Origin: Silicimonas sp. | GTDB lineage: Bacteria > Pseudomonadota > Alphaproteobacteria > Rhodobacterales > Rhodobacteraceae | Direction: 5' to 3' | Assembly: GCA_013002465.1 (NCBI GenBank) | Contig: JABDJO010000117.1 | Span: forward strand, 1-40,928 | Length of the DNA stretch: 40,928 nucleotides | Shown: positions 9,144 to 18,634 of the stretch, one piece after another | How the letters are laid out: every line of letters begins with the position of its first letter | Position numbering within the stretch: the stretch's first letter is position 1 | The notes under the pieces: model-generated | The model's input: the letters and a program-made list of their open reading frames with translations, nothing else | Told to the model about the DNA's origin: nothing | Databases searched by the model: none | Translations under genes and position numbers: made by a program

Positions 9144-10259
9144 ATGGGTTTTCTAGACATCGACAACACCACCAAATCCTATGGGCCGGTTGAGGTTCTG
9201 CATGAGATCGACATCACGGTCGAAGAGGGTGAATTTCTGGTTCTGGTCGGCCCCTCGGGCTGTGGGAAGTCCACGCTTTTGAACATGATCGCGGGTCTTG
9301 AGGAAATCACCTCCGGGGAAATCCGCATCAAGGATCAGGTGATGAACGGGGTACACCCGTCAAAACGCAATATCGCTATGGTGTTCCAGTCATATGCACT
9401 TTATCCGAACATGACGGTTGGCCAGAACATCACGTTTGGCCTTGAAATGCACGGCGTTCCGAAGGCCGAGCGCGACAAGGCAATGAATGATGTTGCCCAG
9501 CTTTTGCAGATCGAGCAGTTGTTGGATCGAAAGCCCGGCCAGCTTTCAGGCGGCCAGCGCCAGAGGGTCGCAATGGGGCGCGCGCTGGTGCGAAACCCGG
9601 ATGTGTTTCTGTTTGACGAACCTCTGTCAAACCTTGATGCCAAGCTGCGCGTCGACATGCGGACCGAGATCAAGAAGCTGCACCATAACCTTGGCACGAC
9701 CATCGTCTACGTAACCCATGACCAGATCGAGGCGATGACACTGTCGACCCGGATCGCGGTGATGAATGGCGGTTACGTGCAGCAGCTTGGTACTCCGAAA
9801 GAGATCTATGACACGCCCTCCAACCTGTTTGTGGCGACCTTCATGGGTTCTCCGTCGATGAACCTTATTCCAGTGAAGCTCCGCGTTGACGGTGAGGCGG
9901 TTGTTGCAGAAACCGAAAGCAGTGAGGGCGACACCCTAAGCCTTTCGGTGCCAAACCCGTCGGCCAGGCTCAAATCCTATAACGGGCAAACGGTGACTAT
10001 GGGGGTTCGCCCCGAGGCGCTGACAGATGCCGAGGGGGCAGACCACCGCTCGACTCATATCGAAAAAGTGCTGAACAAGGTCACCGTGACCGAACCGGCC
10101 GGTTCGGATACTTTTGTGACGACCACGATCGGGGGTGCGGAATGTGTGGCGCGGATGCGGGCCGACACCGAGGCGACGCCAGAAGAGGTCACCGAGTTTG
10201 CCTTCAACATGGAAAAGGCCGTCTTTTTCGATCCGAAGTCCGAAGACCGGATCGTCTGA
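9144..10259 (+). CDS. ABC transporter ATPase, MalK/UgpC family
   Basis: A 371-residue ATP-binding subunit of the CUT1 sugar importer family. Walker [10 protein letters not shown] is at residues 36-44; the Q-loop ([13 protein letters not shown]), signature [14 protein letters not shown], Walker B ([15 protein letters not shown]) and the switch histidine ([11 protein letters not shown]) are all intact. The C-terminal ~130 residues form the regulatory TOBE/OB domain typical of MalK and UgpC. It energises the two permeases encoded directly upstream. The stop is followed 16 bp later by the oxidoreductase gene. Confidence 0.9.
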   Translation: MGFLDIDNTTKSYGPVEVLHEIDITVEEGEFLVLVGPSGCGKSTLLNMIAGLEEITSGEIRIKDQVMNGVHPSKRNIAMVFQSYALYPNMTVGQNITFGLEMHGVPKAERDKAMNDVAQLLQIEQLLDRKPGQLSGGQRQRVAMGRALVRNPDVFLFDEPLSNLDAKLRVDMRTEIKKLHHNLGTTIVYVTHDQIEAMTLSTRIAVMNGGYVQQLGTPKEIYDTPSNLFVATFMGSPSMNLIPVKLRVDGEAVVAETESSEGDTLSLSVPNPSARLKSYNGQTVTMGVRPEALTDAEGADHRSTHIEKVLNKVTVTEPAGSDTFVTTTIGGAECVARMRADTEATPEEVTEFAFNMEKAVFFDPKSEDRIV

Positions 10260-10275
10260 TGGTTTCGCCGGGTTG

Positions 10276-11874
10276 ATGGCGTCCCGGGCGGGGTTCGATT
10301 TTGTCGTTGTCGGTGGTGGGTCTGCCGGGTGTGTGCTGGCCGCGCGATTGTCAGAAAATCCGGATGCAACCGTCTGTCTGATCGAAGCGGGCGGGCGCGA
10401 CCGGCATCCGTTCTATCGCGTCCCGGCAGGGTTTGCGAAAATGACCAAGGGTATCGGAAGCTGGGGCTGGTCAACAGTTCCGCAGCGGCACCTTCAGGGT
10501 CGGGTGCTGAATTTCACCCAGGCAAAGGTGATCGGTGGCGGTTCTACGGTCAACGCCCAAATCTACACCCGTGGCAATGCGCTGGATTACGACGAATGGC
10601 GTCAGCTTGGTTGCGTGGGCTGGGGATACGAAGCGGTGCTGCCCTATTTCCGCAGGTCCGAAAACAACGACACCCATAATGACCGTTTCCACGGTCAGGG
10701 CGGCCCATTGGGTGTGTCGCAGCCTTCGGCCCCTTTGCCGATTTGCGAGGCTTTTTTCCGCGCCGCCGAAACGCTTGGCATCCCGCGAAATCCGGACCTG
10801 GCCGGAGAAACTCAGGATGGTGTCGGCTACTACCAACTGACGCAATCCCGGGCCGAACGATCGTCCACGGCACGGGCGTTTCTGAAACCGGCAAGGGGAC
10901 GAGCCAATCTCGTGGTTCGTGTCGGGGTCGAGGCCCTGCGATTGGTGATCGAGAAGGGCCGGGCGGCTGGTGTCGAAGTTGCAGGGTCTGATGGGACAGA
11001 ATTGATCCATGCCGATTGTGAGGTCATCTTATGCTCCGGCGCAATCGGAAGCCCACGCTTATTGATGCTGTCGGGCATCGGACCGGCGGACCATCTGCGC
11101 GATGTCGGGGTCGATGTTATTGTCGATCAACCTGACGTGGGATCGAATTTGCAGGATCACCTGGACCTTTTCACGATTTCGGAATGCACCGGGGATCATA
11201 CCTATGACAAATACGCCCGCCCCTTCTGGTCGGCGGTCGCGGGGGCGCGGTACCTTTTGACAAAACGGGGACCTGTGGCATCAAGCCTCTTTGAAACTGG
11301 CGGGTTCTGGTATGCCGAAGAGGGCGCGCGGTCGCCGGATATCCAATTCCACCTTGGTCTCGGCTCGGGGATCGAAGCCGGGGTCGCAAGGATGCAGAAT
11401 GCGGGCGTGACGCTGAACTCGGCCTATCTCCGGCCCCGGTCGCGGGGAACCGTTCGGCTGGCGTCGGCTGATCCGAAAGCAGCGCCGTTGATTGACCCGA
11501 ACTACTGGGCCGAAGATCACGACCGGCGGATGGCAATCCGGGGCTTGAAATTGGCGCAAGGGATCATGACCGCCGCACCCTTGTCGCCTTTTGTCAAACG
11601 CGAGGTTCTTCCAGGGCCCGATGTAAAAAGCGACGACGACTTTGCCGATTACGCGGCCCGACATGCCAAGACTGATCACCACCCTGCTGGAACCTGCCGG
11701 ATGGGCGACGATCCGGGCGCGGTTGTTGATCCGCGGCTCAGGCTCAATGGCGTGTCAGGTCTGCGGATCGTCGATGCCTCGATTATGCCACGGCTTGTAT
11801 CGTCAAACACCAATGCGGCGACGATCATGATTGCCGAAAAAGCGGCCGATATGATCCGCGAGGATCAAAGATGA
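10276..11874 (+). CDS. GMC-family flavin oxidoreductase
   Basis: A 532-residue glucose-methanol-choline oxidoreductase. The FAD dinucleotide-binding motif (FVVVGGGSAGCVLAARLSE) begins at about residue 8; GMC signatures follow (KVIGGGSTVNAQIYTRGNALDYDEW, then SGAIGSPRLLMLSGIGP). The C-terminal catalytic region is DHHPAGTCRMG (His near 468-469) with a second catalytic position in SSNTNAATIM. No signal peptide or membrane anchor is seen, so it is cytoplasmic and probably a dehydrogenase rather than an oxidase. The ATG at 10276 is chosen because the Rossmann motif then starts at the N-terminus; the open frame extends upstream into the ATPase gene. Standing last in the gts-type operon, it may oxidise the imported sugar, glycoside or an alcohol derived from it. 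Choline-dehydrogenase-like similarity alone does not fix the substrate. Confidence 0.88.
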   Translation: MASRAGFDFVVVGGGSAGCVLAARLSENPDATVCLIEAGGRDRHPFYRVPAGFAKMTKGIGSWGWSTVPQRHLQGRVLNFTQAKVIGGGSTVNAQIYTRGNALDYDEWRQLGCVGWGYEAVLPYFRRSENNDTHNDRFHGQGGPLGVSQPSAPLPICEAFFRAAETLGIPRNPDLAGETQDGVGYYQLTQSRAERSSTARAFLKPARGRANLVVRVGVEALRLVIEKGRAAGVEVAGSDGTELIHADCEVILCSGAIGSPRLLMLSGIGPADHLRDVGVDVIVDQPDVGSNLQDHLDLFTISECTGDHTYDKYARPFWSAVAGARYLLTKRGPVASSLFETGGFWYAEEGARSPDIQFHLGLGSGIEAGVARMQNAGVTLNSAYLRPRSRGTVRLASADPKAAPLIDPNYWAEDHDRRMAIRGLKLAQGIMTAAPLSPFVKREVLPGPDVKSDDDFADYAARHAKTDHHPAGTCRMGDDPGAVVDPRLRLNGVSGLRIVDASIMPRLVSSNTNAATIMIAEKAADMIREDQR

Positions 11875-11959
11875 GTGGTCGTGATTTCCCTGGATCCAGA
11901 GACCCCAGAAAATAGCGAATACACTACGCGACCTTTAAGGACGTCAAACTTCGCCCATC

Positions 11960-12991
11960 TTAGCGAGTTGGCCCCTTCGGGTTGAAATACCGCGCGGCGA
12001 GAGGCGCCCCTAATATAACGACGAAGATACGCAAAAGGTGGTGTGCGACGACAAAGGCAACATCGGCCCCCACGATTAGTGCCAATATGGTCAACTCCGC
12101 CTGTCCGCCCGGGGCAAACGACAGCAGCGCCTCTCGTCCGGGGGCCAGATCAAGCCCGTAGATCATCTCTACGAAGATCAATGTCAGCAAAATTAGGATC
12201 AGGCAAAAACCCAGACCAGCCATGAGGTCGCGACGAACTTCCACCATGGTGATGCCGGTGTATTTGCTACCAATGGACATCCCGATAAAAAACTGAGCTG
12301 CCGAGATCGCTTCCGTCGGTGGCCGATGATGCAGCCCGCCAGCCACCGTCACTATCCCAGCCAGGATAAGCGGACCAAGGATCGACGCCCCGAACAACCC
12401 CAACCGTTTCGCGCCTAGCCAGCCAACGACCGCGCAAACGACCATAATGGCCATTTCGTGGGCCGGGACATTCCTTGCTCGAACACCGGGCAGGGAAGAT
12501 AGGTCCGCGTCCCAAATACCCTTCAGTATGAATGGCAGCGCGACCACGATGACAAGCACCCGCGTGGCATGGATCAGACCAAGGCTTCGAACATTTCCGC
12601 CGGCTTCTTCGCCAAACAGGATCATATCCTGCAACCCACCGGGCATGGCGGCGTAATAGGCGGTTGGAAAATCATACCCGCAGAGGCGCTGGAAATAGGG
12701 AACACCCAGGACACAGACGCAAAGGACCATCACCGGAACCAGGCAAAGCGTCGGCCACATGGCGGGAAAGGTGGCAATCACCGCTGGCGTCAGCGTCGCG
12801 CCGACGGCCACGCCCAGGACGGTGCGCATGGAATCGTTCAGTGCCTTGACGCCGCCAAGGGGCACCTGCATTGCGGCCGCTATCAGGCAGGCAAAGATCG
12901 GGCCAAGAAGCCAGGGGAGCGGTAGCGAAAAAAACCGGAATGCAGCAACACCAAGAGCGGCGACAACAAGAGCGTTGGCGATCGGGATCAA
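11960..12991 (-). CDS. AbrB-family integral membrane protein (putative ammonia monooxygenase-like)
   Basis: A 343-residue, very hydrophobic protein with about ten membrane segments in two similar halves, as in the AbrB duplication family (Pfam AbrB, often misnamed ammonia monooxygenase). Diagnostic blocks are PWLLGPIFACLIAA near residues 25-38, YYAAMPGGLQDMILFGEEAGG near 117-137 and LSFAPGGQAELTILAL near 287-302; the paired PGG(L/Q) motifs sit in corresponding loops of the two halves. E. coli AbrB affects aidB expression, but the molecular function is unknown and a transport role is likely. The only in-frame start available is TTG 12991, since a stop codon lies 21 bp upstream. It is a single gene, convergent with the GMC oxidoreductase and divergent from the vWA gene. 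Confidence 0.82.
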   Translation of the reverse strand: MIPIANALVVAALGVAAFRFFSLPLPWLLGPIFACLIAAAMQVPLGGVKALNDSMRTVLGVAVGATLTPAVIATFPAMWPTLCLVPVMVLCVCVLGVPYFQRLCGYDFPTAYYAAMPGGLQDMILFGEEAGGNVRSLGLIHATRVLVIVVALPFILKGIWDADLSSLPGVRARNVPAHEMAIMVVCAVVGWLGAKRLGLFGASILGPLILAGIVTVAGGLHHRPPTEAISAAQFFIGMSIGSKYTGITMVEVRRDLMAGLGFCLILILLTLIFVEMIYGLDLAPGREALLSFAPGGQAELTILALIVGADVAFVVAHHLLRIFVVILGAPLAARYFNPKGPTR

Positions 12992-13231
12992 GGCAAGGAA
13001 CGCGGCTTATCCGCTTGAGAGTTGGCGATTAATTGGTGGGCACATGTGTATTGCATCTGGGTGTCAGGGTTCATGATGGGCAACTTAGAAGCGTGGATTG
13101 ATGCTGTCAAAAACTCCTTTGAGAAAGCGCCGGCGCATAGGTGTGGACGGTTCACTGTGGCCGCGCCGCAGTTGGCGCGCCGGTGATTTTTGTGCTTCAA
13201 TCATGGAAGTGTATTTCAGGAGGTTGACCCC

Positions 13232-16030
13232 ATGCATTTCCGTATTCCCTCTTTCGCTATTGCCTGCGCTTCCATCGCCATTGGGTCCTCGGCGGCGGCA
13301 ATTGACAATGTCATGGTGGTGTTTGATGGCTCAAATTCCATGTGGGGACAGATCGACGGCACCGCCAAGATCGAAATCGCGCGGGGCGTGATGGAGAACC
13401 TTCTGGGCAATTGGGTCGATACACGCAGCGTCGGTCTTATGGCCTATGGTCACCGTCGGCGAGGTGACTGCAGCGATATCGAAGTTCTGGTGCAACCGGG
13501 CCAGCAGTCTCGTTCAAGTATCCTTCAGCAAATCAACGGGATTACGCCGACAGGAAAGACCCCGTTGACCGATGCCGTCGAACAGGCGGCGATATCGCTG
13601 TCTTATACCGATCAGCCTGCGACCGTGGTGTTGATTTCAGACGGATTGGAAAGCTGTGGGCGTGACCCTTGTGCCTTGGCCACTGCCCTGGAAAAAAGAG
13701 GCGTGGCTTTTACCGCGCATGTCGTGGGTTTCGGTTTGGGTAATGACGAAGACGCAAGTTCGCTTTCATGCATCGCTGAAGAAACCGGTGGCCAGTATAT
13801 CACGGCCGCCAACGCCGAAGAATTGGGGTCTGCGCTCAGCGCGGTCGGCACTGCTGTCGCCGAGGCAGAACCCGAACCGGAGCCAGAACCACAAGCTCCG
13901 GAAGTTGCGGTCAATGGCCCGGGTACAGCTGTCGGCGGGTCGGATATTCAGGTCACCTGGACACCGACCGTGGCCGAAAGCGACTATATCACCGTCGTAC
14001 CTGTTGGCACCGAGGTTGGTGCGTTCGGTCCCTATGTCAGGATCGGAAAGTCCACCGATGTTGTCCTGCCTGTCCCTGGTGACGAGGGGCTCTACGAAGT
14101 GCGCTATCTAAGCAATGATACCAAAGACACCCTAGGAATGGACACTGTCGAAGTCACGAAACCCGAGGTTTCGCTAAGCGCACCTGAGACTGTGGAAACC
14201 GGAGCCAGTTTCGCGGTGTCCTGGACGCCGACCATCAACAAACGTGACCTGGTGACCATAGTGCCCGCAGGATCGGATCAAGGTCAGGTTGGCACCTATC
14301 AGGCTGTCCGGACGAATAGCGAGATTCAACTTCAGGCCCCGGCAGATCCCGGGCTTTACGAACTTCGGTACGTGCTGAATGTCGACAAGCGCACGGTCGC
14401 AAGCCGCCCGATCGAAGTGACTGCTCCAAGCGTCGTTCTGCAGGTGCCGGATACAGCCATGACAGGGGCAGAGTTTGCGGTCAACTGGTCCAAAGCGGTC
14501 AATCGGCGCGACTATATCACCATAGTTCCGATGGGTGCGGACGAGGGCATCTATGGCAACAACCTGGTGGTTCGCGACAAGAACGCAGGTCTGTTGAAGG
14601 CGCCAGCCGACGCAGGCATGTACGAAGTGCGTTACATTCTGCGCGAAGGTGCCAAGACCCTTGCCCGCGAACCGATTGAAATCACAAAAGCCGAAGTTTC
14701 TCTGTCAGGCCCCGCAACCGTGTTGTCCGGCGCGAGTTTCGACGTGACCTGGTCGGGTGCCGTTCATCGACAGGACTACGTTACCATCGTGCCCATGGGG
14801 ACGGACGAGGGCACTTATGGCAACAACCTCGTGGTGCGGGACAAGGAAAAGGGGACACTGAAAGCTCCGGCCGATACGGGTATGTACGAACTGCGGTATA
14901 TCCTGCGCGAAGGCGCCAGGACCCTTGCCCGCCAAGCCATTGAGGTGACCGAACCCGAAGTGACCGTCTCGGGCCCGGCATCTGTGCCGACAGGCGCCAA
15001 GTTCGAGGTGACCTGGACGGGGGCCGTGAACCGTCAGGACTATGTGACGATCGTGCCCATGGGCACCGAAGAAGGAAAGTACGGCAACAACCTGGTCGTG
15101 CGAGATGGCTCAAGCGGCACTCTGAGTGCACCCGCCGATCCGGGCATGTACGAACTCCGATACATCCTGCGCGAAGGGTCCAAAACGCTTGCCCGCGCCC
15201 CGATCGAGGTTGCGTTGCCAGAGGTGACCATCGCCGCCCCAGCAAGCGTTCTGGCTGGCGCCAGGTTCGAGGTCTCGTGGACCGGTGCGGTCAATCCAAG
15301 TGATTACATAACGATTGTCCCCGTGGGCACGGACGAGGGCGAATTCGGCAATAATCTAGTGGTCCGCAGAAGTACCAGCAACGATCTTCAGGCCCCCGCT
15401 GAATCCGGGCTTTACGAAGTGCGCTATGTCTTGCGTGAAGGAAGCAGAACTCTGGCGACGGCCATGGTTGAAATAACCGATCCCGAGGTGACAATCAGCG
15501 CCGCGGGCGAAGTGCGCGCCGGTGACGATTTCCGCGTGATCTGGACCGGCACGGTTGGACCGCAAGACTATATCAATCTGGTGCCCATGGGCGCGCCTGA
15601 CGACAAATTCGGCGAATATTTCCAGACAAGAAAGCTCTCAGAAAATGACATGTCTGCCCCGGCAGAAACTGGTATTTATGAATTGCGCTATGTTTTGCGC
15701 GAGGGCAATCGGGTGCTCGCGCGCCAGCAGATCGAGGTGTTGTCCAGTGATGCACCTTTGGACACCGGGGCCAGTATCGACGCCCCCGATACGGCTGCAC
15801 CAGGAGACGTCATCACGGTAAGCTGGAATGTCGCCAGCGACAGTGCCGATCAGCGAATTACACTGGCCCGCGGCGATCAGGCGATATTCACCTGGATCTC
15901 GGCGACAAAGATCACCGGCGACCCACCCGTGGAAATCACGCTGCCGGAAACACCGGGGGTCTACGAGATCCGTTTTCTCGACCTTTCCAACCAGTCCGTT
16001 TTGTCGCGTAGAGTCATAAAGGTCGAATAG
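13232..16030 (+). CDS. Secreted von Willebrand A protein with 88-residue tandem repeats
   Basis: A 932-residue exported protein. The signal peptide is residues 1-23 (to GSSAAA), then a vWA domain (about 25-205) with a complete metal-binding MIDAS: DGSNS at D32, TPLTDA, and ISDGLESCG. A short acidic/proline linker (EPEPEPEPQAPE) leads to seven full repeats of exactly 88 residues and a diverged eighth that ends the protein (KVE). Each repeat carries a WT..V...DYITIVP core, EG.YGNNLVVR, APADPGMYELRY and REG.RTLA, and is predicted to be a beta-sandwich (Ig/FnIII-like) domain. vWA-MIDAS domains bind protein ligands through a divalent metal, so this may be a periplasmic or surface adhesin/scaffold. 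The ATG at 13232 has a strong CAGGAGG ribosome site; GTG 13190 is an unlikely alternative. No sortase or membrane anchor is visible. Confidence 0.85.
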   Translation: MHFRIPSFAIACASIAIGSSAAAIDNVMVVFDGSNSMWGQIDGTAKIEIARGVMENLLGNWVDTRSVGLMAYGHRRRGDCSDIEVLVQPGQQSRSSILQQINGITPTGKTPLTDAVEQAAISLSYTDQPATVVLISDGLESCGRDPCALATALEKRGVAFTAHVVGFGLGNDEDASSLSCIAEETGGQYITAANAEELGSALSAVGTAVAEAEPEPEPEPQAPEVAVNGPGTAVGGSDIQVTWTPTVAESDYITVVPVGTEVGAFGPYVRIGKSTDVVLPVPGDEGLYEVRYLSNDTKDTLGMDTVEVTKPEVSLSAPETVETGASFAVSWTPTINKRDLVTIVPAGSDQGQVGTYQAVRTNSEIQLQAPADPGLYELRYVLNVDKRTVASRPIEVTAPSVVLQVPDTAMTGAEFAVNWSKAVNRRDYITIVPMGADEGIYGNNLVVRDKNAGLLKAPADAGMYEVRYILREGAKTLAREPIEITKAEVSLSGPATVLSGASFDVTWSGAVHRQDYVTIVPMGTDEGTYGNNLVVRDKEKGTLKAPADTGMYELRYILREGARTLARQAIEVTEPEVTVSGPASVPTGAKFEVTWTGAVNRQDYVTIVPMGTEEGKYGNNLVVRDGSSGTLSAPADPGMYELRYILREGSKTLARAPIEVALPEVTIAAPASVLAGARFEVSWTGAVNPSDYITIVPVGTDEGEFGNNLVVRRSTSNDLQAPAESGLYEVRYVLREGSRTLATAMVEITDPEVTISAAGEVRAGDDFRVIWTGTVGPQDYINLVPMGAPDDKFGEYFQTRKLSENDMSAPAETGIYELRYVLREGNRVLARQQIEVLSSDAPLDTGASIDAPDTAAPGDVITVSWNVASDSADQRITLARGDQAIFTWISATKITGDPPVEITLPETPGVYEIRFLDLSNQSVLSRRVIKVE
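13901..15748 (+). repeat. Seven in-frame tandem repeats of 264 bp inside the vWA gene
   Basis: Units begin at 13901, 14165, 14429, 14693, 14957, 15221 and 15485, each exactly 264 bp (88 codons). Units 3 to 5 (14429-15220) are the most alike at protein level, sharing DYVTIVPMGTDEG and YGNNLVVRD blocks; units 1, 2 and 7 diverge more. A degenerate eighth copy with altered length fills 15749-16027. The exact period with no indels suggests duplication by unequal recombination and selection for domain register. Confidence 0.88.
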
Positions 16031-16079
16031 CGGAACATCTCCCGTGGTGTGTGACGGGTTCGGCGGCTAAGACAGGCCC

Positions 16080-16730
16080 ATGAACCAAAGGACAATCATA
16101 TTCGATCTGGACGGCACATTGATTCACAGTGCGCCTGATCTACATGCAGCGGTCAACATCGCTTTGACGACCCAGGGCAGGCCCGCGCTTGATCTGGCAA
16201 CGGTGATCTCATTCGTAGGCGATGGCGTAGAGCAACTGGTAAAGCGCAGTCTGATGGCTACGGGGGATCATACGCCTGCACTGCAACGCGAAACCTTGGC
16301 GCGGTTTATGGATAGCTACGACAGAAACCTGACCACTCTTACTCGGCCCTATCCCGGTGTGATCGACTGTCTTCAAAGACTGAAATCTGACGGCGTGCGC
16401 TTGGGCATCTGCACGAACAAACCAGGGTCTGCAGCGCGGCGGGTTTGCGATCAGCTTGATCTGACAAGATACTTCGATGTCATTTCGGGGGCCGAAGTCG
16501 ATCAGCCGAAAAAACCCGATCCAACCTCGCTTTTGGCGTGCATCGCACGACTTGGAGGGCGGGTCGAAAATGCGATTTACGTCGGAGATAGCCTTGTCGA
16601 TCTTGCAACCGCGCAAAATGCCCACGTCCGGTTTCATCTGTTCACCGGCGGTTATTTGAACGCACCGAAGCCGGACTTGCCGCCCAACCAAGTCTTCGCC
16701 GACTGGTCGTCGAATAGGTTTTGCGTTTGA
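16080..16730 (+). CDS. gph: HAD-family phosphatase, phosphoglycolate phosphatase-like
   Basis: A 216-residue HAD subfamily IA hydrolase with a helical cap. Motif I is IIFDLDGTL (nucleophile D9, acid/base D11), motif II lies in CTNKPG, and motif IV is YVGDSLVDLATA. Length and the FVGDGVEQLVKRSL cap segment fit Gph-type phosphatases, which remove phosphate from 2-phosphoglycolate or other small phosphoesters. It directly precedes the PhnD-type transporter genes, and a second HAD phosphatase follows them, suggesting a role in dephosphorylating whatever is imported. Substrate not determined by sequence. Confidence 0.8.
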   Translation: MNQRTIIFDLDGTLIHSAPDLHAAVNIALTTQGRPALDLATVISFVGDGVEQLVKRSLMATGDHTPALQRETLARFMDSYDRNLTTLTRPYPGVIDCLQRLKSDGVRLGICTNKPGSAARRVCDQLDLTRYFDVISGAEVDQPKKPDPTSLLACIARLGGRVENAIYVGDSLVDLATAQNAHVRFHLFTGGYLNAPKPDLPPNQVFADWSSNRFCV

Positions 16731-16803
16731 CCAAATGGTTCAAGATTCCCTTTGTGTATCCGCCCCAACCGATCTAGCTTCTCCGGCAGGGAGGATTAAA
16801 AGC

Positions 16804-17778
16804 ATGAAAATACTAACAACACTTATGTCCGGCGCCGCCATGGCCCTGACGATGGCTTTCGCAGGACCCGCAGCGGCACAGGACTGCCCGCGTGGCGATC
16901 TGGATGAACGCTACTGCGATGTGGATGGCGACCTCGTTGCCGACATCCCGACCGATCCGAGTGATCAGGTTGATCCCGACACTTTGATCTTCACCTATAC
17001 ACCGGTCGAGGATCCCGCCGTTTACAAAGAAGTCTGGGCGGGTTTCATGGATCACCTGTCAGAGAAAACCGGCAAGGAGGTCGTGTTTTTCGCCGTTCAG
17101 AATAACGCCGCTCAAATCGAGGCGATGCGGTCCGGTCGTTTGCACATTGCAGGATTCAACACCGGGTCCAATCCGTTGGCTGTCAACTGCGCCGGTTTCC
17201 GTCCTTTCACGATCATGGCTTCGCTTGACGGTCATTTTGGATACGAGATGGAAATCATCACCTTTCCAGGCTCGGGCATCGAAAGCGTCGAAGACATCAA
17301 GGGCAAATCGCTGGCTTTCACTTCGCCCACGTCAAACTCGGGGTTCAAGGCACCTTCGGCAATCCTGAAGGGCGATTTCGACATGCTGCCGGAACGGGAT
17401 TTCGAACCGGTTTTTTCGGGCAAGCACGACAACTCGATCCTTGGTGTGGCCAACAAGGACTATGTTGCAGCTTCGATCGCCAACTCGGTCAAGTCCCGCA
17501 TGATCCGGCGCGACGTTATCAAGGAAGACGACGTCATCACGATCTACAAGTCACAGACGTTCCCGACCACCGGATTTGGCACAGCTCACAACCTGACGCC
17601 CGAGTTGCAGGAGCAGATCAGGGACGCGTTCTTCAGCTTTGAATGGGAAGGCAGCAAGCTTAAGGAAGAGTTTGAAAAGTCGAACGAAGGCCAGTTCATC
17701 GAAATGAACTACAAAGAGTTCTGGGAAGTGATCCGCAAGATCGACTCGGCCAATGGCGTCAGCTACGCTTGCAGTTAA
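16804..17778 (+). CDS. phnD: Phosphonate/phosphate-ester ABC transporter binding protein (PhnD-like)
   Basis: A 324-residue periplasmic binding protein of the PhnD family. The signal peptide covers residues 1-25 (MALTMAFAGPAAAQ). The oxyanion-binding loop typical of PhnD and PtxB appears as SLAFTSPTSNSGFKAPSAIL, and GFNTGSNPLAVNCAGFRPF lies before it. The ATG at 16804 follows GCAGGGAGGATTAAAAGC; an in-frame start at 16735 would add a non-signal leader. Family members bind phosphonates, phosphite or phosphate esters; no C-P lyase or phosphonatase gene is nearby, so the ligand class is open. A hairpin separates it from phnC. Confidence 0.82.
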   Translation: MKILTTLMSGAAMALTMAFAGPAAAQDCPRGDLDERYCDVDGDLVADIPTDPSDQVDPDTLIFTYTPVEDPAVYKEVWAGFMDHLSEKTGKEVVFFAVQNNAAQIEAMRSGRLHIAGFNTGSNPLAVNCAGFRPFTIMASLDGHFGYEMEIITFPGSGIESVEDIKGKSLAFTSPTSNSGFKAPSAILKGDFDMLPERDFEPVFSGKHDNSILGVANKDYVAASIANSVKSRMIRRDVIKEDDVITIYKSQTFPTTGFGTAHNLTPELQEQIRDAFFSFEWEGSKLKEEFEKSNEGQFIEMNYKEFWEVIRKIDSANGVSYACS

Positions 17779-17787
17779 GTCTTGATC

Positions 17788-17809
17788 GGGCGGGCCAATT
17801 GGTCCGCCC
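17788..17809 (+). terminator. Hairpin between phnD-like and phnC-like genes
   Basis: GGGCGG and CCGCCC arms surround a palindromic CCAATTGG centre with one G-T pair, 9 nt after the phnD stop; TTTCC follows. The position directly 3' of a binding-protein gene suggests mRNA stabilisation or partial termination before phnC. Confidence 0.6.
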
Positions 17810-17842
17810 TTTCCAATAATCCAAAGGGGCGGGGAGGCTTAC

Positions 17843-18634
17843 ATGCTGCGGCTTGAGAAGCTTGTGAAGACCTACAAGACTGGCGATCAGGCTTTGCAGG
17901 CGGTCGACATGGAAATCCCGGAGGGCCAGGTCATGGCCCTGATCGGACCTTCTGGCGCGGGCAAGTCGACGCTTATCCGTTGCATCAACAGGCTGGTCGA
18001 ACCGACCTCGGGCAACGTCTATCTGGGTGAAACCGAATTGACCGGCCTATCATCGGGCGCGCTGCGACGCGAACGCCGTCGGATGGGCATGATCTTTCAG
18101 GAATACGCCTTGGTCGAACGACTGACGGTGATGGAAAACGTCCTGTCCGGGCGGCTTGGCTATGTCGGGTTCTGGCGCAGCTTCCTGCGCAAATACCCAC
18201 AGTCCGACGTGGACGAGGCATTTCGCCTTCTTGATCGTGTCGACCTTGCCCACATGGCCGACAAGCGCGCCGACGAACTCTCGGGCGGGCAGCGCCAAAG
18301 GGTCGGTATCTGCCGTGCGCTTATTCAAAATCCCGCATTGTTGCTGGTCGACGAGCCGACCGCCTCGCTGGACCCCAAGACCTCGCGCCAGATTATGCGG
18401 CTGATTTGCGAACTCTGTAAGGAACGCGGACTGGCCGCGATCATAAATATCCACGACGTTGCCCTGGCCCAGATGTTCGTGCAGCGGGTGGTAGGCCTGC
18501 GCTTCGGCGCTATTGAATTTGATGGTCCCCCCGATGCTCTGACGCCCGATGTGCTGACCACGATCTATGGCGAGGAGGACTGGGAAGCGACCATCGAGAA
18601 AGTCGACGACGACGATATCGAGGCTGCGGAATGA
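17843..18634 (+). CDS. phnC: Phosphonate-type ABC transporter ATPase (PhnC-like)
   Basis: A 263-residue ABC ATPase. Walker A is GPSGAGKST (about residues 34-42), Q-loop [13 protein letters not shown], signature [15 protein letters not shown], Walker [13 protein letters not shown], switch histidine in NIHDVALA. The [14 protein letters not shown] segment and the long insertion containing [12 protein letters not shown] are typical of PhnC. It has no C-terminal regulatory domain. Its stop overlaps the next ATG (ATGA at 18631-18634), so it is translationally coupled to the permeases. Confidence 0.88.
   Translation: MLRLEKLVKTYKTGDQALQAVDMEIPEGQVMALIGPSGAGKSTLIRCINRLVEPTSGNVYLGETELTGLSSGALRRERRRMGMIFQEYALVERLTVMENVLSGRLGYVGFWRSFLRKYPQSDVDEAFRLLDRVDLAHMADKRADELSGGQRQRVGICRALIQNPALLLVDEPTASLDPKTSRQIMRLICELCKERGLAAIINIHDVALAQMFVQRVVGLRFGAIEFDGPPDALTPDVLTTIYGEEDWEATIEKVDDDDIEAAE

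Noticed and set aside
10135-10275. N-terminal extension of the GMC oxidoreductase into the ATPase gene
   Set aside because: The extra 47 codons are an Arg/Pro/Ser-rich shadow of the ATPase frame; the FAD-binding motif fits a start at 10276.
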